Assembly: GCA_903858055.1 (NCBI GenBank)
Contig: CAIOHM010000274.1
Location: forward strand, 1 to 10,566
Direction: 5' to 3'
Origin: an uncultured delta proteobacterium
GTDB taxonomy: Bacteria > Myxococcota_A > Polyangia > Polyangiales > Polyangiaceae
Length of the DNA stretch: 10,566 bases
In this document: one piece after another, positions 1 to 7,434 of the stretch
How positions within the stretch are numbered: position 1 is the first letter of the stretch
How the letters are laid out: each line of letters starts with the position of its first letter
Position numbers and translations under genes: made by a program
Notes under the pieces: model-generated
Databases searched by the model: none
Told to the model about the DNA's origin: nothing
Seen by the model: only the letters and a program-made list of their open reading frames with translations

Positions 1-1249
1 GCACCGCACGCTCCGGGTCGAGACGGGCGAGCGTGCTGCGACGGAGCACGAGGAGGTCGAGCTCGGGGCCGACCGCGGCCAGCGACTCGTCGAGGCACGT
101 GGCCGCGAGGTTCGCGTCGACGCCCATGCTGACGAGGTCCGCGAGGTCGCGGTGGTTCTCGTGCTGCGCGGGAACGCAGCGAATCGCGCCGCGAAATGCG
201 TCGATCGCACCTGCGACGTCGTGGAGGGTGTCGCGGCGGAGCACGGCGAGGCGTCGGCACACGGCGCCCGCTTCGCGTCCTTTGCCCTCGCGTGCGAAGG
301 CCTCCACGAGCCGCATGAAGAGGCTCTCGACACGCCGCGGCTCGAGCGCGGCACGCTCGGCCAGCGCGTCGAGACGGGAGCTCCACGACGGGTCACGCGC
401 CACGCTCGCCACGAGCGCCTCGGCTTCTTCTTCCCACGGAGCCCACGAGCCGCGCGCGGCGAGCTCCAGGTTCGGTCCCGAGAGTGCGGCCTCGAGCGCG
501 GGCATCGACTGCAGCTCCACGAGCTCGGCGCTGCTCATGCTCGCGGGGGCGACGGGAATGCCCGACCCGGAGTTGAACTCGACGTCGACGGCGATCGACA
601 TGGATGCAGGAGGCTCGGGAATTTCCTCGTCCGCAGCGATCTCAGCCACCGGCGGCCGCGGCGTGCTCAACGACTCCGCGACGCTCGCGAGATCGCGTGC
701 GGAGCCGATGGGCTCGGGGAGCGCGCCGAAGCGCATATCGAAGCTTGGGGCCGCTCGACCGAGCGCCGGGGCCGCGCGACCGGAGAACGACGACGACGCG
801 AGCACGTCGTACGCGTCTTCGAACGAGAGGATCTCGGGCGCGTCCGCGAGGTCGGTGAGCCATCGAAGCAGCGGATGCGGGGCCTCCGCGGGGAGCGCCC
901 GAACCGCGACGGCCCAGCCTTCGCCCGGAGCCGCTGCCGAGAGGATCGCCCCTGCCGCATCGGCGGCCGCGAAGGGGTCGGCACCTTCGGCGCACGCGAG
1001 GTCGAAGAAGAAGCAGCGCTCCTCGGCGGCGCTCCGTACGGCGTCGAGGAACGTCGGGAGCGCCACGATTCGCTCGCCGAGCGTGAGGGTCAGCGTCCGC
1101 ACCTCGAGGCTACCGACGACGACGAAGGCCGCACGCGGCACCCGCGAGCCGAGCGGCGCCTCGAGATCCGCGCGACGCGATCCGTGCACGCGCGCCAGCA
1201 AACCGTCCGCCGACGTGTCGTCGTTCCCAAGCCACACGTTCCATTGCAT
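1..1249 (-). CDS. Helical-repeat (TPR-like) protein of unknown function, C-terminus beyond window edge
   Basis: An uninterrupted minus-strand frame of 416 codons runs from an ATG at 1249 to the window edge, with almost every codon ending in G or C. I do not recognise a named family. Residues about 1-150 look like a compact alpha/beta domain (start MQWNVWLGND; beta-like stretch AFVVVGSLEVRTLTLTL at 41-57). Residues about 155-265 are low-complexity and rich in Pro, Ala, Ser and Glu, resembling a linker. Residues about 270-416 are helical, and the stretch around 325-372 (for example DVAGAIDAFRGAIRCVP) has the alternating small/aromatic spacing of TPR-type repeats. No signal peptide or membrane segment is visible, so it is probably cytoplasmic and a protein-protein scaffold (inference). 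It lies 125 nt downstream of the EEP gene on the same strand and has its own promoter-like element 8 nt before the ATG. The long plus-strand frames over this region are antisense shadows. Confidence 0.8.
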   Translation of the reverse strand, partial: MQWNVWLGNDDTSADGLLARVHGSRRADLEAPLGSRVPRAAFVVVGSLEVRTLTLTLGERIVALPTFLDAVRSAAEERCFFFDLACAEGADPFAAADAAGAILSAAAPGEGWAVAVRALPAEAPHPLLRWLTDLADAPEILSFEDAYDVLASSSFSGRAAPALGRAAPSFDMRFGALPEPIGSARDLASVAESLSTPRPPVAEIAADEEIPEPPASMSIAVDVEFNSGSGIPVAPASMSSAELVELQSMPALEAALSGPNLELAARGSWAPWEEEAEALVASVARDPSWSSRLDALAERAALEPRRVESLFMRLVEAFAREGKGREAGAVCRRLAVLRRDTLHDVAGAIDAFRGAIRCVPAQHENHRDLADLVSMGVDANLAATCLDESLAAVGPELDLLVLRRSTLARLDPERAV

Positions 1250-1257
1250 GGCGCGGG

Positions 1258-1266
1258 ACTCTAGCA
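1258..1266 (-). promoter_or_regulatory. Extended -10 element of a putative leaderless promoter for the repeat-protein gene
   Basis: On the minus strand the sequence reads CTGCTAGAGTCC: an extended -10 TGC plus TAGAGT, which matches TAnnnT. It ends 8 nt before the ATG at 1249. No Shine-Dalgarno site lies between it and the ATG and no convincing -35 is visible. The spacing would place the transcription start at or next to the start codon. The same core occurs before two neighbouring genes. Confidence 0.6.
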
Positions 1267-1374
1267 GGGCGCCGAAAGGCGAGCGATGGCCCCTTCGCAC
1301 GCGCGCGTCCATGTGGGAATCGTGGGCGCATTTTGACGTCGTCACCCGACAGCCGGTCGTCGAGGCGGCGCCGC

Positions 1375-2313
1375 TCAGCCCACCTCGACCACCACGGGCG
1401 CGTGGTCCGACGCGATGGCCGTCGCCTCGTGGCGCCCAAGCTCCTTCAGGCCGTCGTCGTGGACGACCACGCTGCGCACCTGGCGGTAGAGCGGCCACGT
1501 GAGCAGCGCGTGATCGATGACGACGCCCTCGCCGCCGTGAACGACCGTGCGGCGGCGCCCGCCCGTGAGGAGATCGCTCGCCGGGTGCAGCGCCGTGGGT
1601 CCGCGCGATCGCAACATGCGCACCGGGAACGAGTCGACGGTGTCGTTGAGATCCCCGAGGACGATGGCCTTGCGCTCCCCCTCGGGCAGGCCGTCGACGG
1701 CTTCGTCCACGAGGCGGCGAAGATGCAGCGCCTCGCCCGAGCGCATGAGCATCGTCCGAAAGAGGGCGTCGGCGTGGTCCGCGGCGGTCGTCGGTGCGAC
1801 TTCGGAGCCATCGGCGCGGCGAAGCGAACGCGGGGTCTGAGACTTGAGGTGCGCGCCGAAGACGTGCACCTCGCCGAGCTCGCGGGCCTCCACGAGCGCA
1901 TGAACGAACGGTCGCCGTAGCGGGAGCGCCTCCCCGTACGGGGCCGCTTGCCCCTCCATGAACACGGGCACGGGCAACGCGCTCGTACCGTGGCTTCGCA
2001 CCCAGCGCACGGGCAAGCGCGCGAGCAGCGCGTTCCCAATGCCGCGCTCGTCGGTGGGGGCCGCAAAGCGCGTCGTGTACGGGAGCCGGGTGCGAATCGC
2101 CTCCGCGAGCGCCTCGAGCGAGGCCGGGCCCGTCACCTCTTGGAGGAGGACGACGTCCGCGTCGATGCGCGCGATTTGGGCAGCAAGATGCTCGCAGCGC
2201 TCACGAAAGAAGAGTCGGCGCTTTTCGGAGCCAGCAGCTCCGCGCCCTTCGCCGCGCGGATCGTCCGCGAGGAAGAGGTTGCGCACGTTGAACGTCGCGA
2301 ACGTCACCGCCAT
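1375..2313 (-). CDS. Endonuclease/exonuclease/phosphatase (EEP) superfamily protein
   Basis: This 312-aa protein has the ordered catalytic motifs of the EEP fold (the DNase I / exonuclease III / inositol-phosphatase superfamily). They are FNVRNLF with Asn9, LLQEV with metal-binding Glu59, VFGAHLKS with His155, VLGDLND with Asp221 and Asn223, VIDHALL with Asp267 and His268, and ASDHAPV with the Asp303-His304 catalytic pair. All key positions are present, so it should be an active Mg-dependent phosphodiesterase or phosphatase. The substrate (DNA, RNA or a phospho-compound) cannot be read from the motifs. Length is normal for a single-domain family member. There is no signal peptide or transmembrane helix, so it is predicted cytoplasmic. 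The ATG at 2313 is supported by a promoter-like element 6 nt upstream. It is transcribed divergently from bpt across 73 nt. Confidence 0.93.
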   Translation of the reverse strand: MAVTFATFNVRNLFLADDPRGEGRGAAGSEKRRLFFRERCEHLAAQIARIDADVVLLQEVTGPASLEALAEAIRTRLPYTTRFAAPTDERGIGNALLARLPVRWVRSHGTSALPVPVFMEGQAAPYGEALPLRRPFVHALVEARELGEVHVFGAHLKSQTPRSLRRADGSEVAPTTAADHADALFRTMLMRSGEALHLRRLVDEAVDGLPEGERKAIVLGDLNDTVDSFPVRMLRSRGPTALHPASDLLTGGRRRTVVHGGEGVVIDHALLTWPLYRQVRSVVVHDDGLKELGRHEATAIASDHAPVVVEVG

Positions 2314-2319
2314 GGGTCG

Positions 2320-2328
2320 AGTCTAGCA
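2320..2328 (-). promoter_or_regulatory. Extended -10 element of a putative leaderless promoter for the EEP gene
   Basis: The minus strand reads CTGCTAGACTC, that is TGC plus TAGACT, ending 6 nt before the ATG at 2313 (spacer CGACCC). No ribosome-binding site fits in the spacer. It shares CTGCTAG with the elements at 1258-1266 and 2369-2377. Confidence 0.65.
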
Positions 2329-2368
2329 GCACGCGAGCGGAGGCGACCGCGCCGATTTCTCACAGGCC

Positions 2369-2377
2369 TGCTAGGGT
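2369..2377 (+). promoter_or_regulatory. Extended -10 element of a putative leaderless promoter for bpt
   Basis: The plus strand reads CTGCTAGGGTC, that is TGC plus TAGGGT, ending 9 nt before the GTG at 2387. It is the mirror image of the EEP promoter element. CTAGCAG at 2323-2329 and CTGCTAG at 2368-2374 form a widely spaced 7-bp inverted repeat across the divergent intergenic region. Confidence 0.6.
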
Positions 2378-2386
2378 CTCCCCGTC

Positions 2387-3121
2387 GTGCGTCTCCTCGA
2401 ACACTCGGTCTCGACACCGCAACCGTGCCCGTACCTCGCCGATCGCGACGCGACGTTCGAGACACTCGTGATGGTCGAGGTGCAACCCGCGGAGGTCACG
2501 CAGCTCCTCGCGCGCGGGTGGCGCCGCTTCGGCCCGAGCTACTTTCGCCCCATTTGCCCGCGCTGCGACGCATGCGACTCGCTCCGTGTCCTGCTCGACG
2601 ACTTCCGCCCGAGCACGAGCCAGCGCCGCGTGCTCAAGAAGAACACCGACGTGGAGGTGCGCGTCGGCGACCCCGTGGTCGACGAGGAGCGGCTCACGCT
2701 CTACCGTGAATGGCACGAGAACCGCGAGGCTTCGCGCGGCTGGTCGCCCGATCAAATGGACGCCGAGGGCTACGCCCTCCATTTCGCCTTCGCGCACCCG
2801 GCCGCGCGCGAGTTCAGCTTCCGCGTGGACGGCGAGCTCGTGGGCGTTGGGCTCTCCGACGAGACGCCCGATGCGATCTCGGCGGCTTACTTCTACTTCA
2901 GCCCCCGCCATGCGGCGCGTTCGCTTGGAAGTTTCAACGTCCTCACGCAAGCAGCCTGGGCGCGCGCGCGCGGGCGTCGCTACCTGTACCTCGGCTACCG
3001 CGTCGAGGGCTGCCCCTCGCTCCGGTACAAAGGGGGCTTCGTGCCGCACGAGCGCCTCCTCGGCCGCGTGACCGGGGGCGATCTCCCGCGCTGGGAGCGC
3101 TCGAACGCGGATTCCGAGTAG
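2387..3121 (+). CDS. bpt: Bacterial aminoacyl-tRNA-protein transferase (arginyl/aspartate-glutamate leucyl transferase, ATE/Bpt family)
   Basis: This 244-aa protein matches the ATE1/Bpt family, which transfers an amino acid (Leu in characterised bacterial Bpt, Arg in eukaryotic ATE1) from tRNA to N-terminal Asp or Glu. In bacteria the product is a Leu N-degron read by ClpS/ClpAP. The N-terminal domain has PCPYLADR (Cys14), GWRRFG, and FRPICPRCDACDSLRV with Cys57, Cys60 and Cys63. A basic TSQRRVLKKN follows at about 77-86. The C-terminal GNAT-like transferase domain ends in the family signature YFYFSPRHAARSLG, YLYLGYRVEGCPSLRYKG and FVPHE at about 168-222. Length is typical for bacterial members. 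The start is a GTG at 2387, the first start codon downstream of the promoter-like element. The methyltransferase gene begins 34 nt after its stop, so the two may be co-transcribed. Whether it adds Leu or Arg cannot be decided here. Confidence 0.93.
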   Translation: MRLLEHSVSTPQPCPYLADRDATFETLVMVEVQPAEVTQLLARGWRRFGPSYFRPICPRCDACDSLRVLLDDFRPSTSQRRVLKKNTDVEVRVGDPVVDEERLTLYREWHENREASRGWSPDQMDAEGYALHFAFAHPAAREFSFRVDGELVGVGLSDETPDAISAAYFYFSPRHAARSLGSFNVLTQAAWARARGRRYLYLGYRVEGCPSLRYKGGFVPHERLLGRVTGGDLPRWERSNADSE

Positions 3122-3155
3122 CGAGGCTCGGCACGTTGCAGTACGCCCGAGGTCG

Positions 3156-3995
3156 ATGGCGTCTCCTATCTTGAAGTGGGCCGGAGGCAAGCGGCAGCTC
3201 CTCGATCACCTCGCCTCGCGCGTCCCTGGAACGATGCGGCGCTACGTGGAGCCATTCGCCGGCGGCGCGGCGCTCTACCTCGCGATCGCCGACGACGCCG
3301 AGGGTGAGAGGCACCGCCGCTTCGAGGAAGCGTGGCTCTGCGACGTCAACGAGGAGCTCGTCATCACGTACCGGGCGATCGCGCAGGACGTGGAGGCGGT
3401 CATCGCGGCGCTGAAGGCGTACAGCCACTCGGAGGAGGTCTATTACGCCACCCGCGCGCTCGACGTGGGCGCGCTCTCGCCGGTCGACCGCGCCGCGCGG
3501 ATGATCTTCCTCAACAAGACCTGCTTCAACGGGCTGTGGCGCGTGAATTCGAAGGGGCTCTTCAACGTGCCCTTCGGCCGCTACGTGAACCCGAAGATTT
3601 GCGACGAAGAGGGCTTGCGCGCCGCCGCTCCGCTCTTCGCGCGTGCGCGCCTCGAGAGCCGTGACTTCCACGAGCTGTGCGCCGATCTCGGCCCCGGCGA
3701 CTTCGTCTACTTCGACCCGCCCTATGCGCCTGTCTCCGAGACCTCGGACTTCACGAGCTACGCGAAGGAGGGCTTCGGCCACGGCGATCAAGAACGCCTC
3801 GCGCACACCTTCCGCGCGCTCGCCAAGCGCGGCGTGCTCTGCATGCTCTCGAACGCCGACACCCCGCTCACACGTGCACTCTACAGCGACTTTGCCATCG
3901 ACGTCGTCCACGCGCGACGCTCGGTGAACTCCAACGCGTCGCGCCGTGGCACCGTACCGGAGCTGATCGTCACGAGCTGGGCCCCGCGAAACTAA
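3156..3995 (+). CDS. dam: DNA adenine-N6 methyltransferase, D12 class (Dam family)
   Basis: This 279-aa protein has the full D12/Dam architecture. KWAGGK at 7-12 and PFAGGAALYL at 33-42 are the SAM-binding motifs X and I. CDVNEELVITYRAI at 62-75 supplies the acidic motif II residue. NKTCFNGLWRVN at 120-131 and NVPFGRY at 137-143 are typical family blocks. FDPPY at 186-190 is catalytic motif IV, followed by SDFTSYAKEGF at 197-207 and the terminal block around RRSVNSNASRRGTVPELI. It should methylate adenine at N6. GATC is the usual Dam target, but the specificity of this enzyme cannot be read from sequence. No restriction endonuclease lies in the flanks seen here, so it looks like an orphan methyltransferase. 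The ATG at 3156 follows GAGG at short spacing; no TAnnnT element sits before it, which fits expression from the bpt transcript. Confidence 0.94.
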   Translation: MASPILKWAGGKRQLLDHLASRVPGTMRRYVEPFAGGAALYLAIADDAEGERHRRFEEAWLCDVNEELVITYRAIAQDVEAVIAALKAYSHSEEVYYATRALDVGALSPVDRAARMIFLNKTCFNGLWRVNSKGLFNVPFGRYVNPKICDEEGLRAAAPLFARARLESRDFHELCADLGPGDFVYFDPPYAPVSETSDFTSYAKEGFGHGDQERLAHTFRALAKRGVLCMLSNADTPLTRALYSDFAIDVVHARRSVNSNASRRGTVPELIVTSWAPRN

Positions 3996-4065
3996 CGACG
4001 CGGGCAAAGGCGCCGAAAAACCTGCGCGGAGGCCGGTGACGGCGGCGCCGACTCGATGTACCCAG

Positions 4066-4071
4066 GGAGGG
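4066..4071 (+). promoter_or_regulatory. Shine-Dalgarno-like GGAGGG that favours the 4074 start of the transporter
   Basis: A GGGAGGG run lies just before the ATG at 4074 and inside the frame opened by an earlier in-frame ATG at 4056. Its spacing is short, but it favours 4074 over 4056; the upstream ATG has no comparable site. Confidence 0.5.
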
Positions 4072-4073
4072 TC

Positions 4074-6008
4074 ATGAGCCACGACGCCCACGCCCCGAGC
4101 GAAGCACCCAAGGACTTCCCGAACCTCCTCGACGTGCCCGAAGAGGACAGGGAGCGCGTGTGGTTCGAGACTGTCTACCGCGGCGACGACGTGGCGCAGC
4201 TCACCCCGCGCGCGGTGATCATGGGCATGGTGCTCGGCAGCATCATGTCGCTCTCGAACCTCTACGTTGGCCTCAAGACCGGCTGGGGTCTCGGTGTCGC
4301 GATCACCTCGTGCATCCTCTCGTACGCGGTGTGGGAGACCTTCTTGAAGCTCGGGCTCGCCAAGACGCCGATGACCGACCTCGAGAACAACTGCATGCAG
4401 TCCGCAGCTTCTTCCGCGGGCTACTCCACCGGCGGCACGATGGTCTCGGCGATCGCCGCGTACCTGCTCATCACGAAGCAGAACATGCCCTTCTGGGTCC
4501 TCTTCTTCTGGACCGCGTTCCTCGCGCTCCTCGGCGTCGCGATCGCGGTGCCCATGAAGCGCCAGATGATCAACCGCGAGCAGCTCATGTTCCCGTCGGG
4601 CGTCGCCGCGGCCGAGACGCTCCGCTCGCTCCACGCGGCCGGCGGTGAGGCCATCCTCAAAGCGCGCGCCCTCTTTCGCATGATGGGCGCGGGCGCGGTC
4701 ATCAAGTGGCTCATCGAAGGTCACGGCGCGCTCATGGCGAAGCTCAAGGCGCCGGAGCTCCTCCAGAAGCTCGTGATCCCCGGCGACGTGCACGTGCCCG
4801 GCACCCTCGCGGGCAAGCCGGCGGCCTCGTTCGGCCTCGCGCTCCCGGTCGACCCGATGATGATGGCGGCCGGCGCGATCGTGGGTCTGCGCACCTCGCT
4901 CTCGATGGCCGCGGGCGCCGTGTTGCTTTACGGCGTCATGGGACCGATCCTAGAGACCCACGGGATTTTCAAGGAAATGCACGCGCTCGGGGCCCTCACG
5001 AGCCCGAACGTGAGCGCGGGCGCGATCCGCAAGTGGGGCCTGTGGGCCGGGTCGTCCATGATGGTCTCGGCCGGTCTCACGTCGTTCGCGTTCCAGTGGA
5101 GGAGCCTCGCGCGCGCGTTCGCGAGCGTGGGAAAGGTGTTCTCGAAGCAGGCCCCCAAGGGCGACGACCCGCTCGAGGCGATCGAGGTCCCGACCTCGTG
5201 GTTCATCGTCGGCACCCTCGTCGCGGGCGGCGGGTGCATGGTCATCATGCACACGGCGTGGGGCGTCCCGTACCACTGGGGCGTCGTGGCGATCGCGTTC
5301 GCGTTCGTGCTCTCGCTCGTCGCCTGCCGCGCCACCGGCGAGACAGACATCACGCCGATCGGTGCGATGGGAAAGATCACGCAGCTCTTTTACGGCGTCA
5401 CGATGCCGCAGAACGCGATCGCGAACCTCATGACCGCGGGCGTCACGGCGGGCGCGGCCGGGTCATCCGCCGATCTCCTCACCGATCTCAAGAGCGGCTA
5501 CCTCCTCGGCGCGAACCCGCGCAAGCAGACCATCGCGCAGGCCCTCGGCATCGTCGCGGGCACGCTCGTCGTCGTGCCCGTGTGGTACGTGCTCGTTCCC
5601 GACGCGAGCGCCATCGGCTCCGAGTCGAAGAACTTCCCCGCGCCCGCCGCTGAGGTGTGGGCAGCCGTCGCGAAGCTCCTCTCGCAAGGGCTCTCGAGCC
5701 TGCACCCCACCATCCTCATGGGCATGGGTGTCGGTGCGGCGGTGGGCGTGCTGCTGCCGCTCCTCGAGAAGTTCGCGCCGAAGCTGCGCCCGTACATCCC
5801 CTCCGCCACGGGCCTCGGCCTTGCCTTCGTGATCGGCTTCGCCGACAGCATGGCGTTCCTCATCGGCGCGGTGGCGGCTCACCTCTACGCGAAGCGCTCG
5901 CCCGCGGACGCCGAACGCTACGTGGTGCCCGTCAGCTCCGGCATCATCGCGGGCGAGAGCATCATGGGCATCGTGATCGCCCTGCTCGGCGCCTTCAAAA
6001 TTCTGTGA
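4074..6008 (+). CDS. OPT-family oligopeptide / metal-chelate transporter
   Basis: This 644-aa, strongly hydrophobic polytopic inner-membrane protein belongs to the OPT superfamily (prokaryotic, YSL-like branch). A soluble acidic N-terminus of about 45 residues precedes the first membrane segment. Family features include SNLYVGLKTGWGLGVAI at about 61-77, FPSGVAAAET at about 173-182, GLRTSLSMAAGAV at 271-283, the signature GETDITPIGAMGKITQL at 422-438, and a C-terminal GIIAGESIMGIVIALLGA at 623-640. I count roughly 14 or more possible membrane segments by eye. OPT carriers are secondary, proton-coupled importers of short peptides, siderophore-like chelates or metal complexes; the substrate here is undetermined. 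It begins 78 nt after the methyltransferase stop with no clear terminator between. The pmbA gene starts 34 nt downstream. An alternative ATG at 4056 would add six residues. Confidence 0.93.
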   Translation: MSHDAHAPSEAPKDFPNLLDVPEEDRERVWFETVYRGDDVAQLTPRAVIMGMVLGSIMSLSNLYVGLKTGWGLGVAITSCILSYAVWETFLKLGLAKTPMTDLENNCMQSAASSAGYSTGGTMVSAIAAYLLITKQNMPFWVLFFWTAFLALLGVAIAVPMKRQMINREQLMFPSGVAAAETLRSLHAAGGEAILKARALFRMMGAGAVIKWLIEGHGALMAKLKAPELLQKLVIPGDVHVPGTLAGKPAASFGLALPVDPMMMAAGAIVGLRTSLSMAAGAVLLYGVMGPILETHGIFKEMHALGALTSPNVSAGAIRKWGLWAGSSMMVSAGLTSFAFQWRSLARAFASVGKVFSKQAPKGDDPLEAIEVPTSWFIVGTLVAGGGCMVIMHTAWGVPYHWGVVAIAFAFVLSLVACRATGETDITPIGAMGKITQLFYGVTMPQNAIANLMTAGVTAGAAGSSADLLTDLKSGYLLGANPRKQTIAQALGIVAGTLVVVPVWYVLVPDASAIGSESKNFPAPAAEVWAAVAKLLSQGLSSLHPTILMGMGVGAAVGVLLPLLEKFAPKLRPYIPSATGLGLAFVIGFADSMAFLIGAVAAHLYAKRSPADAERYVVPVSSGIIAGESIMGIVIALLGAFKIL

Positions 6009-6027
6009 CGGAGCCCGTGCGCGGGTC

Positions 6028-6036
6028 TGATACCCT
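6028..6036 (+). promoter_or_regulatory. Extended -10 element of a putative leaderless promoter for pmbA
   Basis: In the 34-nt gap after the transporter stop the plus strand reads TCTGATACCCTCGCGCCATG, that is TGA plus TACCCT (TGnTAnnnT), ending 6 nt before the ATG at 6043. There is no Shine-Dalgarno sequence in the spacer. This suggests pmbA can be transcribed independently of the upstream transporter. Confidence 0.5.
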
Positions 6037-6042
6037 CGCGCC

Positions 6043-7434
6043 ATGAGCCACGTTTCCGACGCGGAATCCGAGCGCCTCCTCGCCCTGGGCGACGACATCG
6101 TACGGCGTGCGATCGCCGGCGGTGCCACCGTCGCCGAATGCACCGCGCGCAGCGGCTCCGAGCTCAGCGCCAAGGTCCGCCTCGGCGAGGTCGAGCTCGT
6201 CGAGGAGGCGTCCCACAGTGGCGTCGGGCTTCGCGTCATGCGCGGCAAGCGCGTGGCGTCGACGAGCACCTGCGATCTCAGCGAGAGCGGCATCGCGCGC
6301 TTCGTCGCCGACGCGCTCGAGCTCGCGGAGCTCGCGCAGGAAGATCCGTTCGCGGGCCCGGTCGACCCTTCGCTGCTCTGCGATCCCCGAGGCCTCGGGT
6401 CGCTCGAACTCCACGACCCTGCCTGCGCGGGCATCGACGCGGCCGAAGCGATCGCGCGCGCTCGGAAGGCCGAAAAAGCCGCACTTTCGAGCGATGTGCG
6501 CCTCTCGAACAGCGAAGGCGCGACCTTCTCGCGCACCGAAGGCTCGAGCGCGGTCGTGCTCTCGAGCGGCTTCCGCGCCACCACGCGCGGCTCGTACGCC
6601 TCGCTCTCCGTCGTGCCCGTCGCCGAAGACGCGAACGACAAGAAGCGCCGCGGCTTCTACTACGACGCGCGACGCCACCTCGCCGACCTCATGAGCCCCG
6701 AGGCCATCGGCGCCGAGGCCGCACGACGCACGCTGCGCAAGCTCGGAGCCCGGAGCGTTCCGACCGGTGAGTTCCCCGTGGTCTTCGACCCGGACGCCGC
6801 GCGCTCCCTGCTCGGTCTCCTCGGCGGGTGCATCTTGGGCGGGTCCATCTGGCGACGCGCGAGCTACCTCTGCGACAAGGAGGGCGAGCAAATTGCCGCA
6901 CCTTCGATCACCATCGTCGACGACCCACTCATCGTGCGCGGACCGGGCTCGCGGCTCTTCGACGGCGAGGGCGTCGCAAGCCGCCGCAACGTCGTCGTCG
7001 AGAACGGTGTACTCCGCACGTACCTCTGCGATTCGTACAGCGCGCGAAAGCTCGGCCGTGAGACCACCGCGAACGCCTCGCGCGGCGGCGGCGCAGGCGT
7101 CGGCCCCTCGACGACCAACTTCGTCCTCCAGGCGGGCCGCGAGAGCCCGGAGAGCATCGTGAAGGGCACCGCGCGCGGGCTCTACGTCACCGAGATGATG
7201 GGCTTCGGCTTCAACGCCGTCACCGGCGACTTCTCGCGCGGCGCCGCGGGCTTTTGGATCGAGAACGGCGAGTTCGCCTACCCCGCCTCCGAGGCGACGA
7301 TCTCCCTGAACCTCCGCGATCTCTGGACCCGCATCGACGCGGTCGGCTCGGATCTCGACCTCCGCAGCTCGATCGCTTGCCCCACGCTCCGCGTTGCCCG
7401 CATGACCGTCGCGGGGTCCGCGGAGGGTGCATGA
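6043..7434 (+). CDS. pmbA: TldE/PmbA-type member of the TldD/PmbA metallopeptidase family
   Basis: This 463-aa protein is close to the usual PmbA/TldE length. The N-terminal domain (about 1-140) is followed by the beta-rich C-terminal domain. The latter has LFDGEGVASRRNVVVENGVL at 305-324, TYLCDSYSARKLGRETTANA at 326-345, NFVLQAG at 359-365, GLYVTEMMGFGFNAVTGDFS at 379-398 and RGAAGFWIENGE at 399-410. No HExxxH zinc motif is visible, which identifies it as the TldE (PmbA) partner and not the catalytic TldD subunit. In known systems TldD/TldE heterodimers degrade or process unfolded and modified peptides, such as microcin B17 and the antitoxin CcdA. It overlaps the next gene by 4 nt (ATGA) and follows the OPT transporter. 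No tldD is seen in the window, so the catalytic partner must lie elsewhere or be absent. Confidence 0.93.
   Translation: MSHVSDAESERLLALGDDIVRRAIAGGATVAECTARSGSELSAKVRLGEVELVEEASHSGVGLRVMRGKRVASTSTCDLSESGIARFVADALELAELAQEDPFAGPVDPSLLCDPRGLGSLELHDPACAGIDAAEAIARARKAEKAALSSDVRLSNSEGATFSRTEGSSAVVLSSGFRATTRGSYASLSVVPVAEDANDKKRRGFYYDARRHLADLMSPEAIGAEAARRTLRKLGARSVPTGEFPVVFDPDAARSLLGLLGGCILGGSIWRRASYLCDKEGEQIAAPSITIVDDPLIVRGPGSRLFDGEGVASRRNVVVENGVLRTYLCDSYSARKLGRETTANASRGGGAGVGPSTTNFVLQAGRESPESIVKGTARGLYVTEMMGFGFNAVTGDFSRGAAGFWIENGEFAYPASEATISLNLRDLWTRIDAVGSDLDLRSSIACPTLRVARMTVAGSAEGA

Noticed and set aside
33..1502. Long plus-strand open frames (33-1502 and 152-1264) opposite the left-edge gene
   Set aside because: They are antisense to the better-supported minus-strand frame, have compositions dominated by Arg, Ala and Ser, and show no recognisable motif.
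4056..4073. ATG at 4056 as start of the OPT transporter
   Set aside because: It has no ribosome-binding site; the ATG at 4074 has GGAGGG directly upstream.
2943..4793. 616-codon minus-strand open frame
   Set aside because: It lies opposite bpt, the methyltransferase and the transporter, all with clear family motifs. Its His/Arg/Glu/Val-rich translation is typical of an antisense shadow in GC-rich DNA.
5463..6891. Minus-strand open frames opposite the end of the transporter and the start of pmbA
   Set aside because: Both sense genes are unambiguous by motif; the antisense translations are low-complexity.
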